37,500 bases of DNA from Prorocentrum cordatum (Eukaryota; Sar; Dinophyceae; Prorocentrales; Prorocentraceae), in NCBI GenBank assembly GCA_963575745.1, contig CAUYUJ010014353.1, positions 201,906-239,405 on the forward strand, given 5' to 3'. The position numbers and the translations under genes are program-made. Below are positions 10,865-22,300 of the stretch, one piece after another. The notes beneath the pieces were generated by a model. The model had not been told where the DNA came from. It made no database searches and was given only the letters and a program-made list of their open reading frames with translations. Every line of letters starts with the position of its first letter. Position 1 is the first letter of the stretch.

Positions 10865-11065
10865 ATTTTTCCCCAAAACGCTGCTCTCGCTGAGGCGCCG
10901 GCCTCATTTTCGGGCCCCGCTCGTTCCGAATCGTGCTCCCGCTGCAGCGCTGGCCTCATTTCCGTGCTTCCGCTCGTTCCGAATCGTGCTCCCACTGCAG
11001 CGATGGCCTCATTTCCGCGCTTCCGCTCGTTCCGACTCGTGCTCCCGCTGCAGCGCTGGCGTCAT
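10865..11065 (+). repeat. 53-bp minisatellite, about 3.5 copies
   Basis: TCGTTCCGA recurs at 10921, 10974 and 11027 with CGTGCTCCC and GCAGCG(C/A)TGG segments between. The same family is inverted at 34800-34960. Confidence 0.85.
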
Positions 11066-11300
11066 TTCCCGTGCCATGCCACGGCATGCAATGCAATGCT
11101 AGGTTGATACTGCGCTTTGCGGTGCTCTTCTACGCCGTGCCATGCCGTGCTCTACAATGCATCGCGTACCCTTTCGGGATCATTGCCCTGCTCGACATCC
11201 GACTGTGCGAGTAGAGAGGGGATCTACGCCATGGTAAGGGATGGGAGGGAGGGGTAGGATGTCAGATATGACGCGAGCGCACCTAGCTTGCCGCTTCCCC
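11066..11300 (+). repeat. GCATG-type repeats plus dispersed repeat core, copy 2
   Basis: 11070-11165 has degenerate GCATG/GCCGT words. 11166-11295 matches the reverse complement of 34430-34560 in order: TTCGGGATCAT, GAGTAGAGAGGGGATCTACG, then GTAGGATGTCAGATATGACG and CGAGCGCACCTAGC. Confidence 0.8.
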
Positions 11301-11570
11301 CTCTTCTCCTACCAGGGAGGGGGTGGGGCGGGCGCTGTGTGAGCGCTGTCTTATTCGGCGCTTCGACATGGGGCGGACATGGGGGGGGATGGGTGGGGAC
11401 GGTCTGGCTCCGGACCTCTGCTTGCTGCGACTGTTTGCAACAGCGCGTCCTATGGGGGACACTCCACCTCTTGGAAACAGGCGCCAAGAACAGCCAAGAT
11501 CTACTCTGGGGGGGGGGGAGTTGCGAGGGCCCGCGCCGATCGGCAAAACAATGAATAAGAAAACGATCAC

Positions 11571-12153
11571 TTTTCGGCTCTGCCCGATACCGTTCGCGCT
11601 CGGCGTCGGTAGCAGTCGTGATGTAGTGCGAGCTGAGAACGACGAGGAGGATGCTGGCGAGCACACCCCAAGCGATCATGAAGAACACGAAGGCGCACAA
11701 GGAGCACTTGACGACACCTATGTCAGCGGGCAGGCGCTTCAGGTCCTTCATCCTCGTGTAGAGGTCCCCCACCAACCCCTGAAGAGATGTGACCGAATCT
11801 TTCCGAAAGCCATCTTTCTGGATCGCGGCCAGGGTATCTGCGCGGTTGAGCCGCGCCATTGCACCGTGCGCCCTGCCTAGCTCTTCGCCTTTGTCCAACC
11901 GTCCGCCACGGTTTCCCCGCGCTGGCACCGCCACCGCCAGCTGTGTGTCGCCCTCCACCGGCTGAAGATCAAGGGCGGAAACGTCGATGCGGCGGATGTT
12001 CGAGAGCGACCCCACGCTGGTCCTGCGGTGGGCAGACCCCACGCTGGTCCTGCGCTGGGCTGGCGAGAAGTCCCCGCTGGTCCGGCGCTGGCGCTGGCTG
12101 GGCGAGAGGTCCTGCAAGGCCGGGGGCACGTGGCTGGACTGCCCGGGCTGCAT
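11571..12153 (-). CDS. Probable host exon: protein with RRTS repeats and one membrane span
   Basis: The frame reads as protein from an ATG at 12153 to about 11571. The N-terminus is Gln/Ser/Pro-rich with three RRTS motifs (two in RRTSVGS copies), which fit the basophilic kinase consensus RRxS/T. Next comes a charged region with regular Leu, then one strongly hydrophobic span (about 11620-11710, CSLCAFVFFMIAWGVLASIL) and a short charged tail. A GT donor follows at 11569-11570; an earlier one lies within the GAACGGTATCG stretch. Beyond that the frame runs into intron-like sequence and then into a dispersed repeat (11225-11295), so the longer open frame is not all gene. Upstream exons may exist. 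I do not recognise the family; a single-span protein with a phosphorylatable cytoplasmic tail is the simplest reading. Confidence 0.5.
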
Positions 12154-12650
12154 CCTCGGGCCTGGATGCCACAGCCGCGGGGCTGCTCGCACACCGGGCG
12201 CTGCACGCGGGGAGTCCGCATGCCACGGGGGGGCCCTGGGCCCCTGAGCCGAAACGGCTCGCCGTCGAGGACGGCCGGCGGGAGCGGGAGGCCCACGAGC
12301 AGCAGCGGCACCAGCGGAGGCGGCACGCGGCACGCGGCACTGGCGCAGCCCCGCGTCGCACCCGCGCGCGCGTCGTCGGCGGGGCCTGGAGCGGCGAAGG
12401 CGGGGAGCGCAATGGCTGCGGGCCCCTCGAGGGCCCCCGAGATCGGCGCTATCCTCCGAAACGCTGACCACAGCATCCCCGCATTGTGGAAATCGAGGCA
12501 ACCATCGAACCACAAGGCGGCGGACAAGTTTCGGCTCCCTGGGGAGCTACTACTACTGCTACTACGAGTAGTGCGATAACTACCACAAGACCGGTCCCTC
12601 CCAAGGGCCGGCGCGCGCGGCGGGGCGAGCCCTCCCAGAGACACCGACGA
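12154..12650. other. GC-rich sequence, possible upstream exon material, unassigned
   Basis: The minus frame of the 11571-12153 exon continues open upstream to 12513 but becomes Arg/Ala/Pro-rich. I cannot separate upstream exon from intron or promoter. Confidence 0.35.
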
Positions 12651-12654
12651 GCCC

Positions 12655-12868
12655 TCCTCCTTCCCCTCCTCCTCCTCCCCCTCCTCCTGCTCCTCCTCCT
12701 ACTTATCCTCCCTCCTCCTCCTCCTCCTCCTCCTCCTCCTCCTCCTCCTCCTCCTCCTCCTCCTCCTCCTCCTCCTCCTCCTCCTCCTCCTGCTCCTCCT
12801 CCTCCTCCTCCTCCTCCTCCTGCTCCTCCTCCTCCTCCTCCTGCTCCTCCTCCTCCTCCTCCTCCTTC
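12655..12868. repeat. (TCC)n tract, interrupted
   Basis: About 210 bp of TCC/CTC with a few TGC interruptions. The minus strand reads poly-Glu. Confidence 0.9.
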
Positions 12869-13119
12869 CCCTCACCGCCAGGCACGAGTGAAGGGAGGGC
12901 CGTGGATACGGCGGCGCCGCCGTCCGTCTCCTTTCCCCACGCGCTCCCTCGTGACGACGCGTGGCCGTCGGCAGTGCCCTGCGGCCTCGCCGCCAACGGC
13001 CTCGCCGTCGCCAGATGTCGCCGTCATCGCCGCCGTCGCCGCCGCCGTTGCGGCGTCACCGCCGCCATAGCGGCGCCGCCGCTGCCGTCGCCGCCGCCGC
13101 CGCCTGTGCTACCGTCGTC
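12869..13119. repeat. GCC/GTC-rich trinucleotide region, insertion target
   Basis: From about 12990 dense GCC, GTC and CCG units lead up to the left LTR. The plus frame is Ala/Val-rich and continues in frame after the right LTR. Confidence 0.6.
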
Positions 13120-13123
13120 GTCG
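13120..13123. repeat. Target-site duplication GTCG, left copy
   Basis: GTCG precedes the left LTR and GTCG follows the right LTR. A fifth base does not match on either side, so the duplication is 4 bp, or 5 bp with a mutation. The site is inside a GTC/GCC repeat, which makes a chance match easier. Confidence 0.55.
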
Positions 13124-13229
13124 TGTGGCAGACGGAGATAGACTAGGTGTTTTACCCTTGAGCCAAATTGGTCACGGACAGAAACTCCTGACGCTGAACC
13201 TATCAGTGAAAATCTGCCTCACTGCAACA
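13124..13229 (-). repeat. 3' LTR of the copia element
   Basis: 106 bp, 105 of 106 identical to the 5' LTR. The spliced-leader-like stretch is at 13157-13177. The left edge abuts a GTC/GCC trinucleotide run in the host sequence. Confidence 0.95.
13157..13177 (-). promoter_or_regulatory. Spliced-leader-like sequence inside the 3' LTR
   Basis: This is the same 21-nt stretch as in the 5' LTR, unchanged between the two copies. Its presence near the 3' end of the genomic transcript is what would let a leader-containing strong-stop cDNA anneal during first-strand transfer. That function is inferred. Confidence 0.7.
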
Positions 13230-13395
13230 CTGGTCAAACTTTCTTCTAGGTTCAGCTCTCCCCATGTCAGGAGAACTGTGACCACCCATTCGCGGAAAAG
13301 CACAGTACACGGTGGCGGCTCCCCACGGAAGCCTCCGTCCCCCAGGACGGCCGTATTCACGAAAACAAGGTGAGAATCAGAGCAACAACGGAGGA
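13230..13395 (-). other. 3' untranslated part of the copia element with weak polypurine tract
   Basis: 166 bp between the Gag-Pol stop and the 3' LTR. The only purine run near the LTR is AGAAGAAAG (minus strand, 13239-13247), 9 nt away from it instead of adjacent, so the plus-strand primer site is uncertain. A near-palindrome lies around 13325-13340. Confidence 0.4.
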
Positions 13396-16300
13396 CTATT
13401 GAAATGATGGTGGAGGTAGGCCGGGAGGAACGTCCGGCCAAGAGGGAGAGGAATGGGAGGAGATAGGACCACCACCACCACCACCACCTACCTGGTAGAG
13501 CTCCTGGTCCCGGAACTCCTGCCACGACAGCATGTTCTGACTCCGGGCCAGCTGCCGCTTAGACGCCAGCTGGGAGCGATCCTTGAGCTCGGGAGCCTCT
13601 CGGTGGCGATCCAGCTCGGAGCTCTCGTCCACCAGGATGAGCCGGCCTCGAGTCATGAGGTCGGCCAAGGCAGCATTGCTCTTGGTGATGTCATCCTTTG
13701 TCAGTGGATCCACTGGCATCCTGCCATGTGGGATCCATCGCACGCTTCCTCGCGCTCGTTCTAGTGTTTCGCAGATGATAGCGAGGTCCAGTGCAGTGCG
13801 CCTGTCCTTGGCGCTGGCGTTCCCTTCCTTCAGCATCGTGTCGTAGATGGACTTTGCATCCACGACGTGCACCTGGTTCTCCCGGGACCCCAACTTGCAA
13901 TCCCTACGAAGCACGGTGGTGAAGGGCCCTGAGGCCCTCCTGCACTCAGGGACGTCCACATCCTGGAACATCACATCCCTGTAGAGCACCTGGAGGTACT
14001 CCACCTCCGCCACGGCGGCGGACAACGCCTGGGTTTCCCCGGCCAGGGTGGACGGAACCTTACGCCGTAGCTTACTGCTCCTCCACCCCAGAAATGACGC
14101 CTTGACCGAGCTGTTCAACAGCACGGACTTGTCAGTGGCCAGCACCAGCCATGCCCCCTGGGTTGGGTCGGCCGGGAGCCCCCGGTCATCATTCATCTTG
14201 ATGTCAGCTCCTACTCCCCCGGCGTCTGAAAATGACACAAACGCCATACGGTCCGGGTCCAGGCTCCAAATCGTCAGGCCTCTAGAGGCCGTCGTCCGGA
14301 GATGTTTGACCAACTTGTTGGCACAGGAAACATCATAAATCGTCGCGCTCTTCAGACGACTGGCCAGGATGGACGCGATGCCGGCAGCTTCCGGTCTGGA
14401 TTCCCTGCCGACCCAATTAAACTTATATACTAGAGACCTGAGTGCTCGAAATTCGTCCGGCTCAAGTGGAGAGTCGCTACGGGATATCCTCCCCTTGGCT
14501 AAACTCAGGGGCCGAATCTCCTCGAGGATGTATTTTTCTTGATCAACGGTTATCTTCTGCTCCCCAAGCGTGATCCGCCGCCCGGCGAAGTCTACCGGAC
14601 TCTCATGGCAGTCTCGATACTTGCCGAACTTGAACCTGGCCTCCAGCAGCTGCCGGACCCAGACTCTCGAGGTCGAGTCGCAGCTGCCGATCATGAAGTC
14701 ATCCACTTCGAGCAACATCATATTGAGGATCTGGCCCTGGGACCCGTAACGCATCCACCAGCACGGTTCCAACAGGCTTCGGACGAAGCCGTTCTGCTCT
14801 AGATAACTAACGACCGTGCGTCTCCACGCCACTGGGGCGTCGTCCAGCCCATACACATTCACCAGAAGCTCGATGAGAGCCCCCGGCTCCAAGTCTATCC
14901 CCTCGCAGGGCTCAACGAAGATCTGGCCTGCAGCACGCTGCATGGGATTGGACTGACAGAATGCGTTCTTAACGTCGGCTATATCCAGGAACTGATGCAG
15001 GTTAGCTGAGACCTGCAGAAACATCATGATCGATGAGGTCTGAGGAGTTGGCGCGTACACTGCCAACGAGCCCGAGTCTGGGTCACGATGGCCGTGCACA
15101 CACCACCTCGATTTTGCCTCCGGCTCGGCAAACGTCCCTTCCACCGGCTTCCACCTGCGAACCATCCGGCTGGAAATAATCCTATCCGGAAGCTCACGTC
15201 TGATGACCTTCGCCCTAGCTGGAGGAACGACTCGAACGGCCCCGGTCCCCATCATAGCCGCCCATTCCTTCTGGTCCGAGGCGCTGAACTTGGCCCGCTC
15301 GGCCGGAGAAAGCTTTTTCAGAGAAACCTCGGCCCCTCGACCCGTGGCGAAAGTGCCGCCGTCCTCGCAGACCCCGGTCCAGTTCGACTGCATGGGGAAA
15401 ACCCTAACTCCCCCCTGCTCGGCCGCCAGCCCGAAATCCTCAGTGGCCCCCTCAAACCCGGCACCGCTAGGGGATCTTGATCGGCCACGTCCCTCAATCG
15501 CTCTCACACGGTCACGGACAGAGGCGGCTGGCTCACTTCCCGAAATCATGGGAGGACGCTCCTGGGAGGGTCCTGGCCCGGAACCGACACCACCATCACC
15601 ACCGACCTTGGGCGAGGGAGGAAGGAGAGAGGCCCCCCCCGGGCTCGTTACCTCGGGCGGGGCGGGCGCCGAGGAGTCGGAGCCTCCCTCGGTCTTGGCT
15701 CGCTTCATCTCGGGCGGGCAGCTCTCGGCCCGGGCTCGCGCAATGCACAGGGGCACGTCGGACGGCTGCCTCAGCCTCGTTCGACTCTGTCTCCCCTCGG
15801 CCGGGGTAGGAGCGGGAGGCAAGGAAACAGGAGCGGGAGGAGGTGGGATGACCGGGTCTCCGTTCCCGCTCGACGCCTCTCCGGGCGGTCCGTGGGCTTC
15901 CGTCGGACTCCTGGATCCCCCTGGCCCTTCCTCATCTCTCTCATCCCGGCGAGGAGAAGGAGGGGCGGTAGGAGGAGTGATCGACCTGGCCATCTCGGAC
16001 GGCTCTCTAGTCTCAGGAATTGAGGGCAACCTCGAACCCGGCTGAGCCACCACGGATCCGGCTCGAGATCCCGCCCTCGAGCGAGGTGGCCTCGGAAGAC
16101 CCATGGGCCCGACCCGAGAGGGATTGGGCCGAGAGCTCCTCTCTTCCGGCCCAGTCTCCTCCCGAGGAACCGCCGCCGGTCCCGGGATCCTCGGTCCCGA
16201 ATCGGGGTCCACGATCGTGGGTTCGTCGAGCGAGTCATCGGGAGGAGGGCCTTCTCTCTGCACGTCGACGGCCGAAACTCGCTTAGTGCGCGAGGCAAGG

Positions 16301-19300
16301 AGGAGCTCCTGCCACTGGGGGTCTTGAGCTAACTGAAGTCCGTACTCCTCCTCGGGACTGGCCAGTCTAAGCTGCTCCTGACTACACTTCCACAAACGGG
16401 CTCTGACGGCCACCCACACGGTTCCCCCTTCACTGAGAACAACCACCCCCGGGCCGCACCACCCGTCTCTCCGACGGCCGAGAGCGTCGGCCCTGGAGGA
16501 CGCGCGGGAAAAATGTCGCCACACGAACACCCACTGCCCCGGAGAGTACCTCTGGACGACTGGCGGCTTCGCTCTGGAGGCGCGGCTGATCTTCTCGCGA
16601 GATGTCGTCTCCATCGCTAACCGTCGAGCCTCGGCCCGAATCTGCTGCGCTCTCGCGAACTCGGCCCCCGCCTCATCCTGCTCAGCCGAAGGGCGAATGA
16701 GATCCTGCCAGCCGGGAAGCCCCCGGTGGTCGTCTGAGAGGATGTCGTGGGGGAGGCGGGGGTTCTCTCCGAAAACGAGCTGGAGGGGGGAGAACCCTCC
16801 GCGGTGCCAGAAGCGGTTCTTATGAGCAACCAGCTCAGTGATGAGGTCATCGAGCTCTTCGATCGTCTCCGGCACGAAAGACCCGGCCTCCAGCTCCGAG
16901 CGCACTCGCTCCTTAACCCAACCCCCATGGCGTTCAACCCTTCCGTTTTGCCAGGGGGAATCGGCGTCGCAGACATGATGGCACACCCCCCACTGCTCGA
17001 GACCGCGGGCGAAACGCGCTCCAAACTCCGAACCTCCATCCGAGATCAGGAACTGGGGGGCTCCCAGCGGTCTAATCCACGCTCGAAGGAACTCCGACCA
17101 CACCTCGGAGGCCGTCGCAGAAGGAACTCGGACCATGACTTGAAGGTTGGACCCGTGGTCCACGATATTGAGATATGGCCTCGTCACCCCTTGGAACTCC
17201 AAGTATATGAGGTCCACTCCCACAATGTGGTTGAACCTAAACGTGCGAGGGAGCGCCACCCTTCGATGAAGGCCCGTTCGGGCCCTCTCCGCACACTCGG
17301 AGCAGTGAAACTTGGTACTGGCCCAGCGCACGAGTCGGCGCTTCGCTCCTCCAGCCCTGAGCACCCGCGCAAACTTCCTGACCTCAGGATGCCCCATATT
17401 CACATGGAGCTTGTAAATTAATCTCTTCTCGTCCTCACTGGGTTCGATCTCTTCAAAGGTGGTCTTGCCCCCTTTCGATGTCGGCCGAGTCTCTGGCTCG
17501 TCCTCGCTTTCGCTTGAGACGACCTCGCTCTCCCTCTCCGCTTGCCCGACCTCCCCCTCCGGGTAGTCGTGCTCAACGAGGTCGGCCCAAGCCGCTTTAC
17601 TCCGAACGGGGGCCCCAGCCCAGTACTCCGCCACGGCTCTGGCCACGGTTCGGGAAAACTGGAGAGGATAGCGACTCGCCTTGGTGGTAATCGAGCCCCC
17701 TTCGAGGACCGCGTGCTGATGTCCCCCGGTGCAGAGATGTCCCCCCAGACGCTGGAGGAGGAGCGGATGGTTGGACAGTAGTCCCGTGGGCTTCTTATTC
17801 AGTCCTCGACTGTCCACCTGCATCCCAAAACTGCACATATCGACACGGATCCGCTTAACCCCCGGGAGCGATGAGACGCAGCGAACAACGGACGAACCCC
17901 ACGACGAGGCGTAGAGGGGATGCTCGAACGCGAAGTATCTGCCTTGGTTGACTTGGTACTCCGCGATCTCCATACAGAGCACCAGATCCCGAACGCCGTC
18001 TGACACGATCCTCTGCCACTCCACGGGGTCCATCCTATCCCGATTGATACGATTGATCGCAGAGAACGCCCTACATTCAGGACACAGCCAGACGGTCTCT
18101 GGCTTGTCTTCCTTGAGGTGCCTCCAGAGCTCTCTGACGTCAGTCCTTCGAGACGAATCCCATCCCTGGCGAAGGTCCCAGCTAGCCTGAGCTCCGAGGG
18201 GGGCCCCAGCCCTGGCCACCTCAGGAGCGATCCTAGGAGGGGAAAACACTTCGGAGAAGGAGACCTTGGCTCTCTGGCGGGTGGGGTAGCTTTCGTCGAG
18301 CCCCAGCTGCGGACTCGCCCCCGCCCCCCCGAACCCAAACATAGCCGCGCACTCGCCGAGAGCTTTCCGGATCGAGGCCCCGCAAGCCACCTCATGATCG
18401 TCATTGGTGGCGTCCCCGTCCAGCCACTCGGGCCCCAGATCGTCCCAGGTCTGCCTCGATCGTTTCCGTCCCTGGGATGAGTTGAGGGGAGAGGAGGTAG
18501 GAGGAGGGGCTCCTCGTGTCTGAGATGCCCCTCGAGGACCAGAAGTGCTGTGAGGATCGTGCGTCTCGCAGTTGCACTGAGCAAAACAGGCAGAGATGCT
18601 AAAACTCGGGCCCTTCTCGCGAGAGGCCTGACACCTCCCACTGGCCTCTGGGCGCTCTAGAGCTGGTCCGGAAGGACTTCCCACTCCAGGCGGTCCAGCA
18701 CCGGAGCCTCCTCCGGGATGGGCCCCAGCTCGCTGAGCATTGAACTGAAGGGCTGACCCGTCGTCGTCGTCGACGCGGCGGGAGCTCCTCCCTGCTCCTG
18801 AGGAGGACTCCAGCCCGGCGGCGGGTGGTCCGGCGGTGGAGGCTGACCTCCCGCATGGGCCTGCCACGGATCTCCGGAGCTGTGCTGCCCCGCGGTCGGC
18901 GCCGTGCTGACCGCCTCCATCTGCTGAGCGATCGCCTGCTGAGCGGCCACTTGATGATTGTAGAGACCCGTCACCGCGTTGCCAATCTGCACGAGCATCA
19001 TCGCCACTTGCTGCACGGTCGTCTCCACGGAGTTCAGCTGCATCTGCATGCCCACCATCGTCTGCTGCATGGTGTCCACCACCTCTCCGAACTCCTCGAA
19101 GGCCCCCAGCGACCCCTTGATCGCCAGCAGCTGCTGAAAGATCTGCTGGAGGCCCTCCTCCACCTGAGTAGGAGTGCTCTGAGCCGCCATAGCGATCGTC
19201 GCCATCTGGTCCAGCGCCTCCTGCACGCGGGAAAGCGCCCTCACGCCCTCGGGCACCTGGGACAGTTGCCACTGTAGTCCCTGCAGCAGGGTACTCAGTG

Positions 19301-22300
19301 AGTTGACCGTGGTCAGCGCCGCCCCGCCAGCGCGAAAGGCGGGGTCGTTCTGGAGCATGTCCACTGCCTGCTGCGCTGAGGCGGCGGCAGCCCGCGCGGC
19401 CTCTGCGGCCGACTGCTGAGGAGGGCCTGCTGGGCCCTGAGCGCCTCGCGGCGCCCACACCAGTCGCTGCCCACACTGCAAGCATCTTGATCCCGATCCG
19501 TGCTGGTTCCCATAGTACTTGATCCGGTCGGCGGGATGCTGACAGGCGGGCGGCAGCTTGGGTGGCGGCGGCTTGGGTGGCGGCTTGAGCGGCACCTGCT
19601 CGGCTGCGGGCGGACCTCCGGAGCCCGAGGATGAGCTCGCCGCTGCCGCAGGAGTCGTCCCCGCGCCTGACGATGAGGGTCCCGATCCTGCCGTCATGAA
19701 CCCAGGCGGGGGTTTGACTGCTGCTGGAGGCCCAGGCTGAGGATTCCCGTGAGGTGCTGACGTCCCCAGTCGCTGTGGCGGCGGCCAGTCTCTCGGCCAG
19801 CCTGCGTCCCCGTGCGGCTGCCGAGGCTGAGTAGGCGGGAGTCCTGCCGGGGCTGGGGTCCCGCCCGCCGCTGGCTGCGTCGCGGGCGGGTGGGCCTCCT
19901 CGACGGTCCACAGCGGCCGATCGGTTGACCGTGATGCTCCCGATGCCGATTCCTGTGGCGCCTGAACCTCGACTGCTCCTGCCGAGGCCGTCGAACCGTT
20001 GCCCGGTCCGCTGGAAGGTCCCGGCTCCAACTGCGGCGCCGTGAACTCGGCCGTCGGATTGACAAACGTGCCCGGCATCTCCGTATCGACCGAGGACTCG
20101 AGAGAGACCTCTGACTCTGACTCGTTTCGACGTCGAGCGAGAAACTCCTCTGTCGCTTTCTTCGCCCTGGGCTCGGTCTTGCCTCCCATGACCTGCTGGG
20201 AGAGCGCCCACGCCAGCCAGAGAGCCAGCAACATCGCTCGACCTTTCTGGGTGTCGCCTCTGGTTGGAGAAACGTGTATGCTTGAAAGCTTCTGCAATTG
20301 AGCCCAAACTGGCTACGGAAGAAATCAACAGGGCAGACCACGCAACGAGGACCCAACTCGCCCTCCTGGGTCCTGCTCGTGCTCGAGGCCGTCGGCCCTT
20401 CACCTTAGCTCGACTTGATCCCGAGGCCCCGGCCCAATGATCTGACGCTAGCTGAGCTCGTGGCCACCTGAGGCCGCCCAAGACCTTCCCCTGGAGCTCG
20501 TCTAAGTACTCCCGAAGGTCCCCGAGCTTCCCCATACACGGTCCCCACATGGTTGTGCCGAGGCTGATGATGACGATCATGAGAGAGAGGGAGATCAAGT
20601 ACTGCGACACAACCCCGTCGTCTGACATCACGGGGGGCGCTCTGCCCCCGATCTCAAAGGAGTCCTTCTTCAAAAACGGATAGCGCTTGAGCGCCGAGTC
20701 AGGCACGCAGGCGGGCGCGGCCAGCCTGCAAACTATCTGCGCCAGGCGATGACCAGAAGGTAGACGATTCAAAGGGATCACCTCGTCCAGAGTCTGGGAG
20801 GTCATCTCGTTGCCTGGCAAATCGATCAGGCACTTGAGGAAATCAAGCAAATTCACTGAAAGGATGTGAGGCACATTATCTGCCAACACGGTAGTCTCGA
20901 TAATTCCGAACACGCCTCCCAGGCACAGGGGAAAGAGGATCACGCTGATGACCCTACCCATGCCACCGATCCCGTGAGCGGCCTTGATCGGGCGGTGGGA
21001 CCGAGGGATCTCGACGTATGTCAGTCCGTGAGTGGCGAGCGCCTGGGCCTCCCGGTTGAGCGCCTGCACTCCTACCAGGTCGCTCCCGGCCCCGGGATCG
21101 ACCAGCGCCTGATCCGCCTCGGCCACGATGTAGACCGCCCCGGAGGAGATCTGGTCAGCCTCGTCCCTCCACAGGGGGAAACTCTCGCCGGAGAAGCCCT
21201 CGAACATGTAAGCCGACATCTTCTGCCTCTCTCCTCCAGCCCGGGCTCGCTGATCTCCACCGGCCTGACCGCCTCCGACGTGGTCCCCGAACTTCGGGCA
21301 CTCTCGTCCCCAGTGTCCTTTCTGCTGGCACCGCTTGCACCTCGTCACCTTCATCTGCTGCTCGATCGTCAGCCTGCCACGGATGCCTCGACCTTCCCGG
21401 CTTCTACCGGGAGCTCCTCGATCACGTCGACCACTGGAGCCTCTCGTCCGAGATGCCCCGGCTGGAGAAGGGGGAGGGCGGCGAGGTGGATGACGTTCCC
21501 CTGCCTTCGGCTTCGCGCCGAAGTACTCGCGGTCCTTCCGGGCCGCCCTCTTCAGCTCCTTGTTCTGCTTCCACGTCCGTCCCACTGGACGCCGACCCTC
21601 CATCATGACCCAGAACTCCTCCAGCTGGTCCTCGCACAAGTTGAGGTCCTCCAGCTCCGCGAGCAGCGCCTCAGCATCCCAAGCTGACTCCTCTCCCGAG
21701 TCGCCCTCGACCTCCTCGTCGTAGTCGTAGTAGTTGGCGTCGTCCTCCTCACCATCGACACCTACCTCTGACCGACCGGAGGGAGGGGGAGGAGAGGTCT
21801 GAAAAGCACCGCTGGCAGCATCACTGGCACCCGGGCCGAAGCCCTCACTCTCGGCCAGCAGCGCCGCGCCGCTGCGACCGGGGAGGAGCCGCTCGGCTCC
21901 TCCGGCGTCCATCTGCTTCAGCGCCCAAGCCACGTACTCGAAGTCGGTCCTGCCCTGGGTCAGGGTGCGCAGGTTCTGGACTCCCTGTGCTGATAGACCA
22001 GCTCCTTCCTCCAGCAGTAACCCCTTCAGCTTGGAGCTCATCCAGAGATCCATGCCTTCGGCCTCTTGAAGCTGAGCCTCTCGTCGGTGAACGAACTGCG
22101 TCAGGCCCTCCTTGGTCTCCCTGGACGCTTCGAAGAAGGCCTTCCTGCCGGCGCGCCGGAGGTCGTCGCCCTCCCGCTCGCCAGCCATGAGGTCCATGCG
22201 CTGAAGGATCACGTCAATCCACTCTGTCGAGCACAGCTTGTCCTCACTGATGTCCTCGAACTTGGCCTGGAAACTGTACTCGAAGAGCTTGAGAAACTTC

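Noticed and set aside
14450-14475. Another spliced-leader-like match (GGCTCAAG)
   Set aside because: Only the last eight bases agree; the rest is ordinary RT-domain coding sequence.
15203-16045. Plus-strand frame of 280 codons inside the retrotransposon
   Set aside because: Antisense shadow of the disordered linker between integrase and RT; Pro/Ser/Gly-rich with no features of its own.
19694-20356. Third-frame minus-strand ORF of 220 codons overlapping ORF B
   Set aside because: Arg/Ser-rich composition typical of an off-frame reading, and it ends well before the region does.
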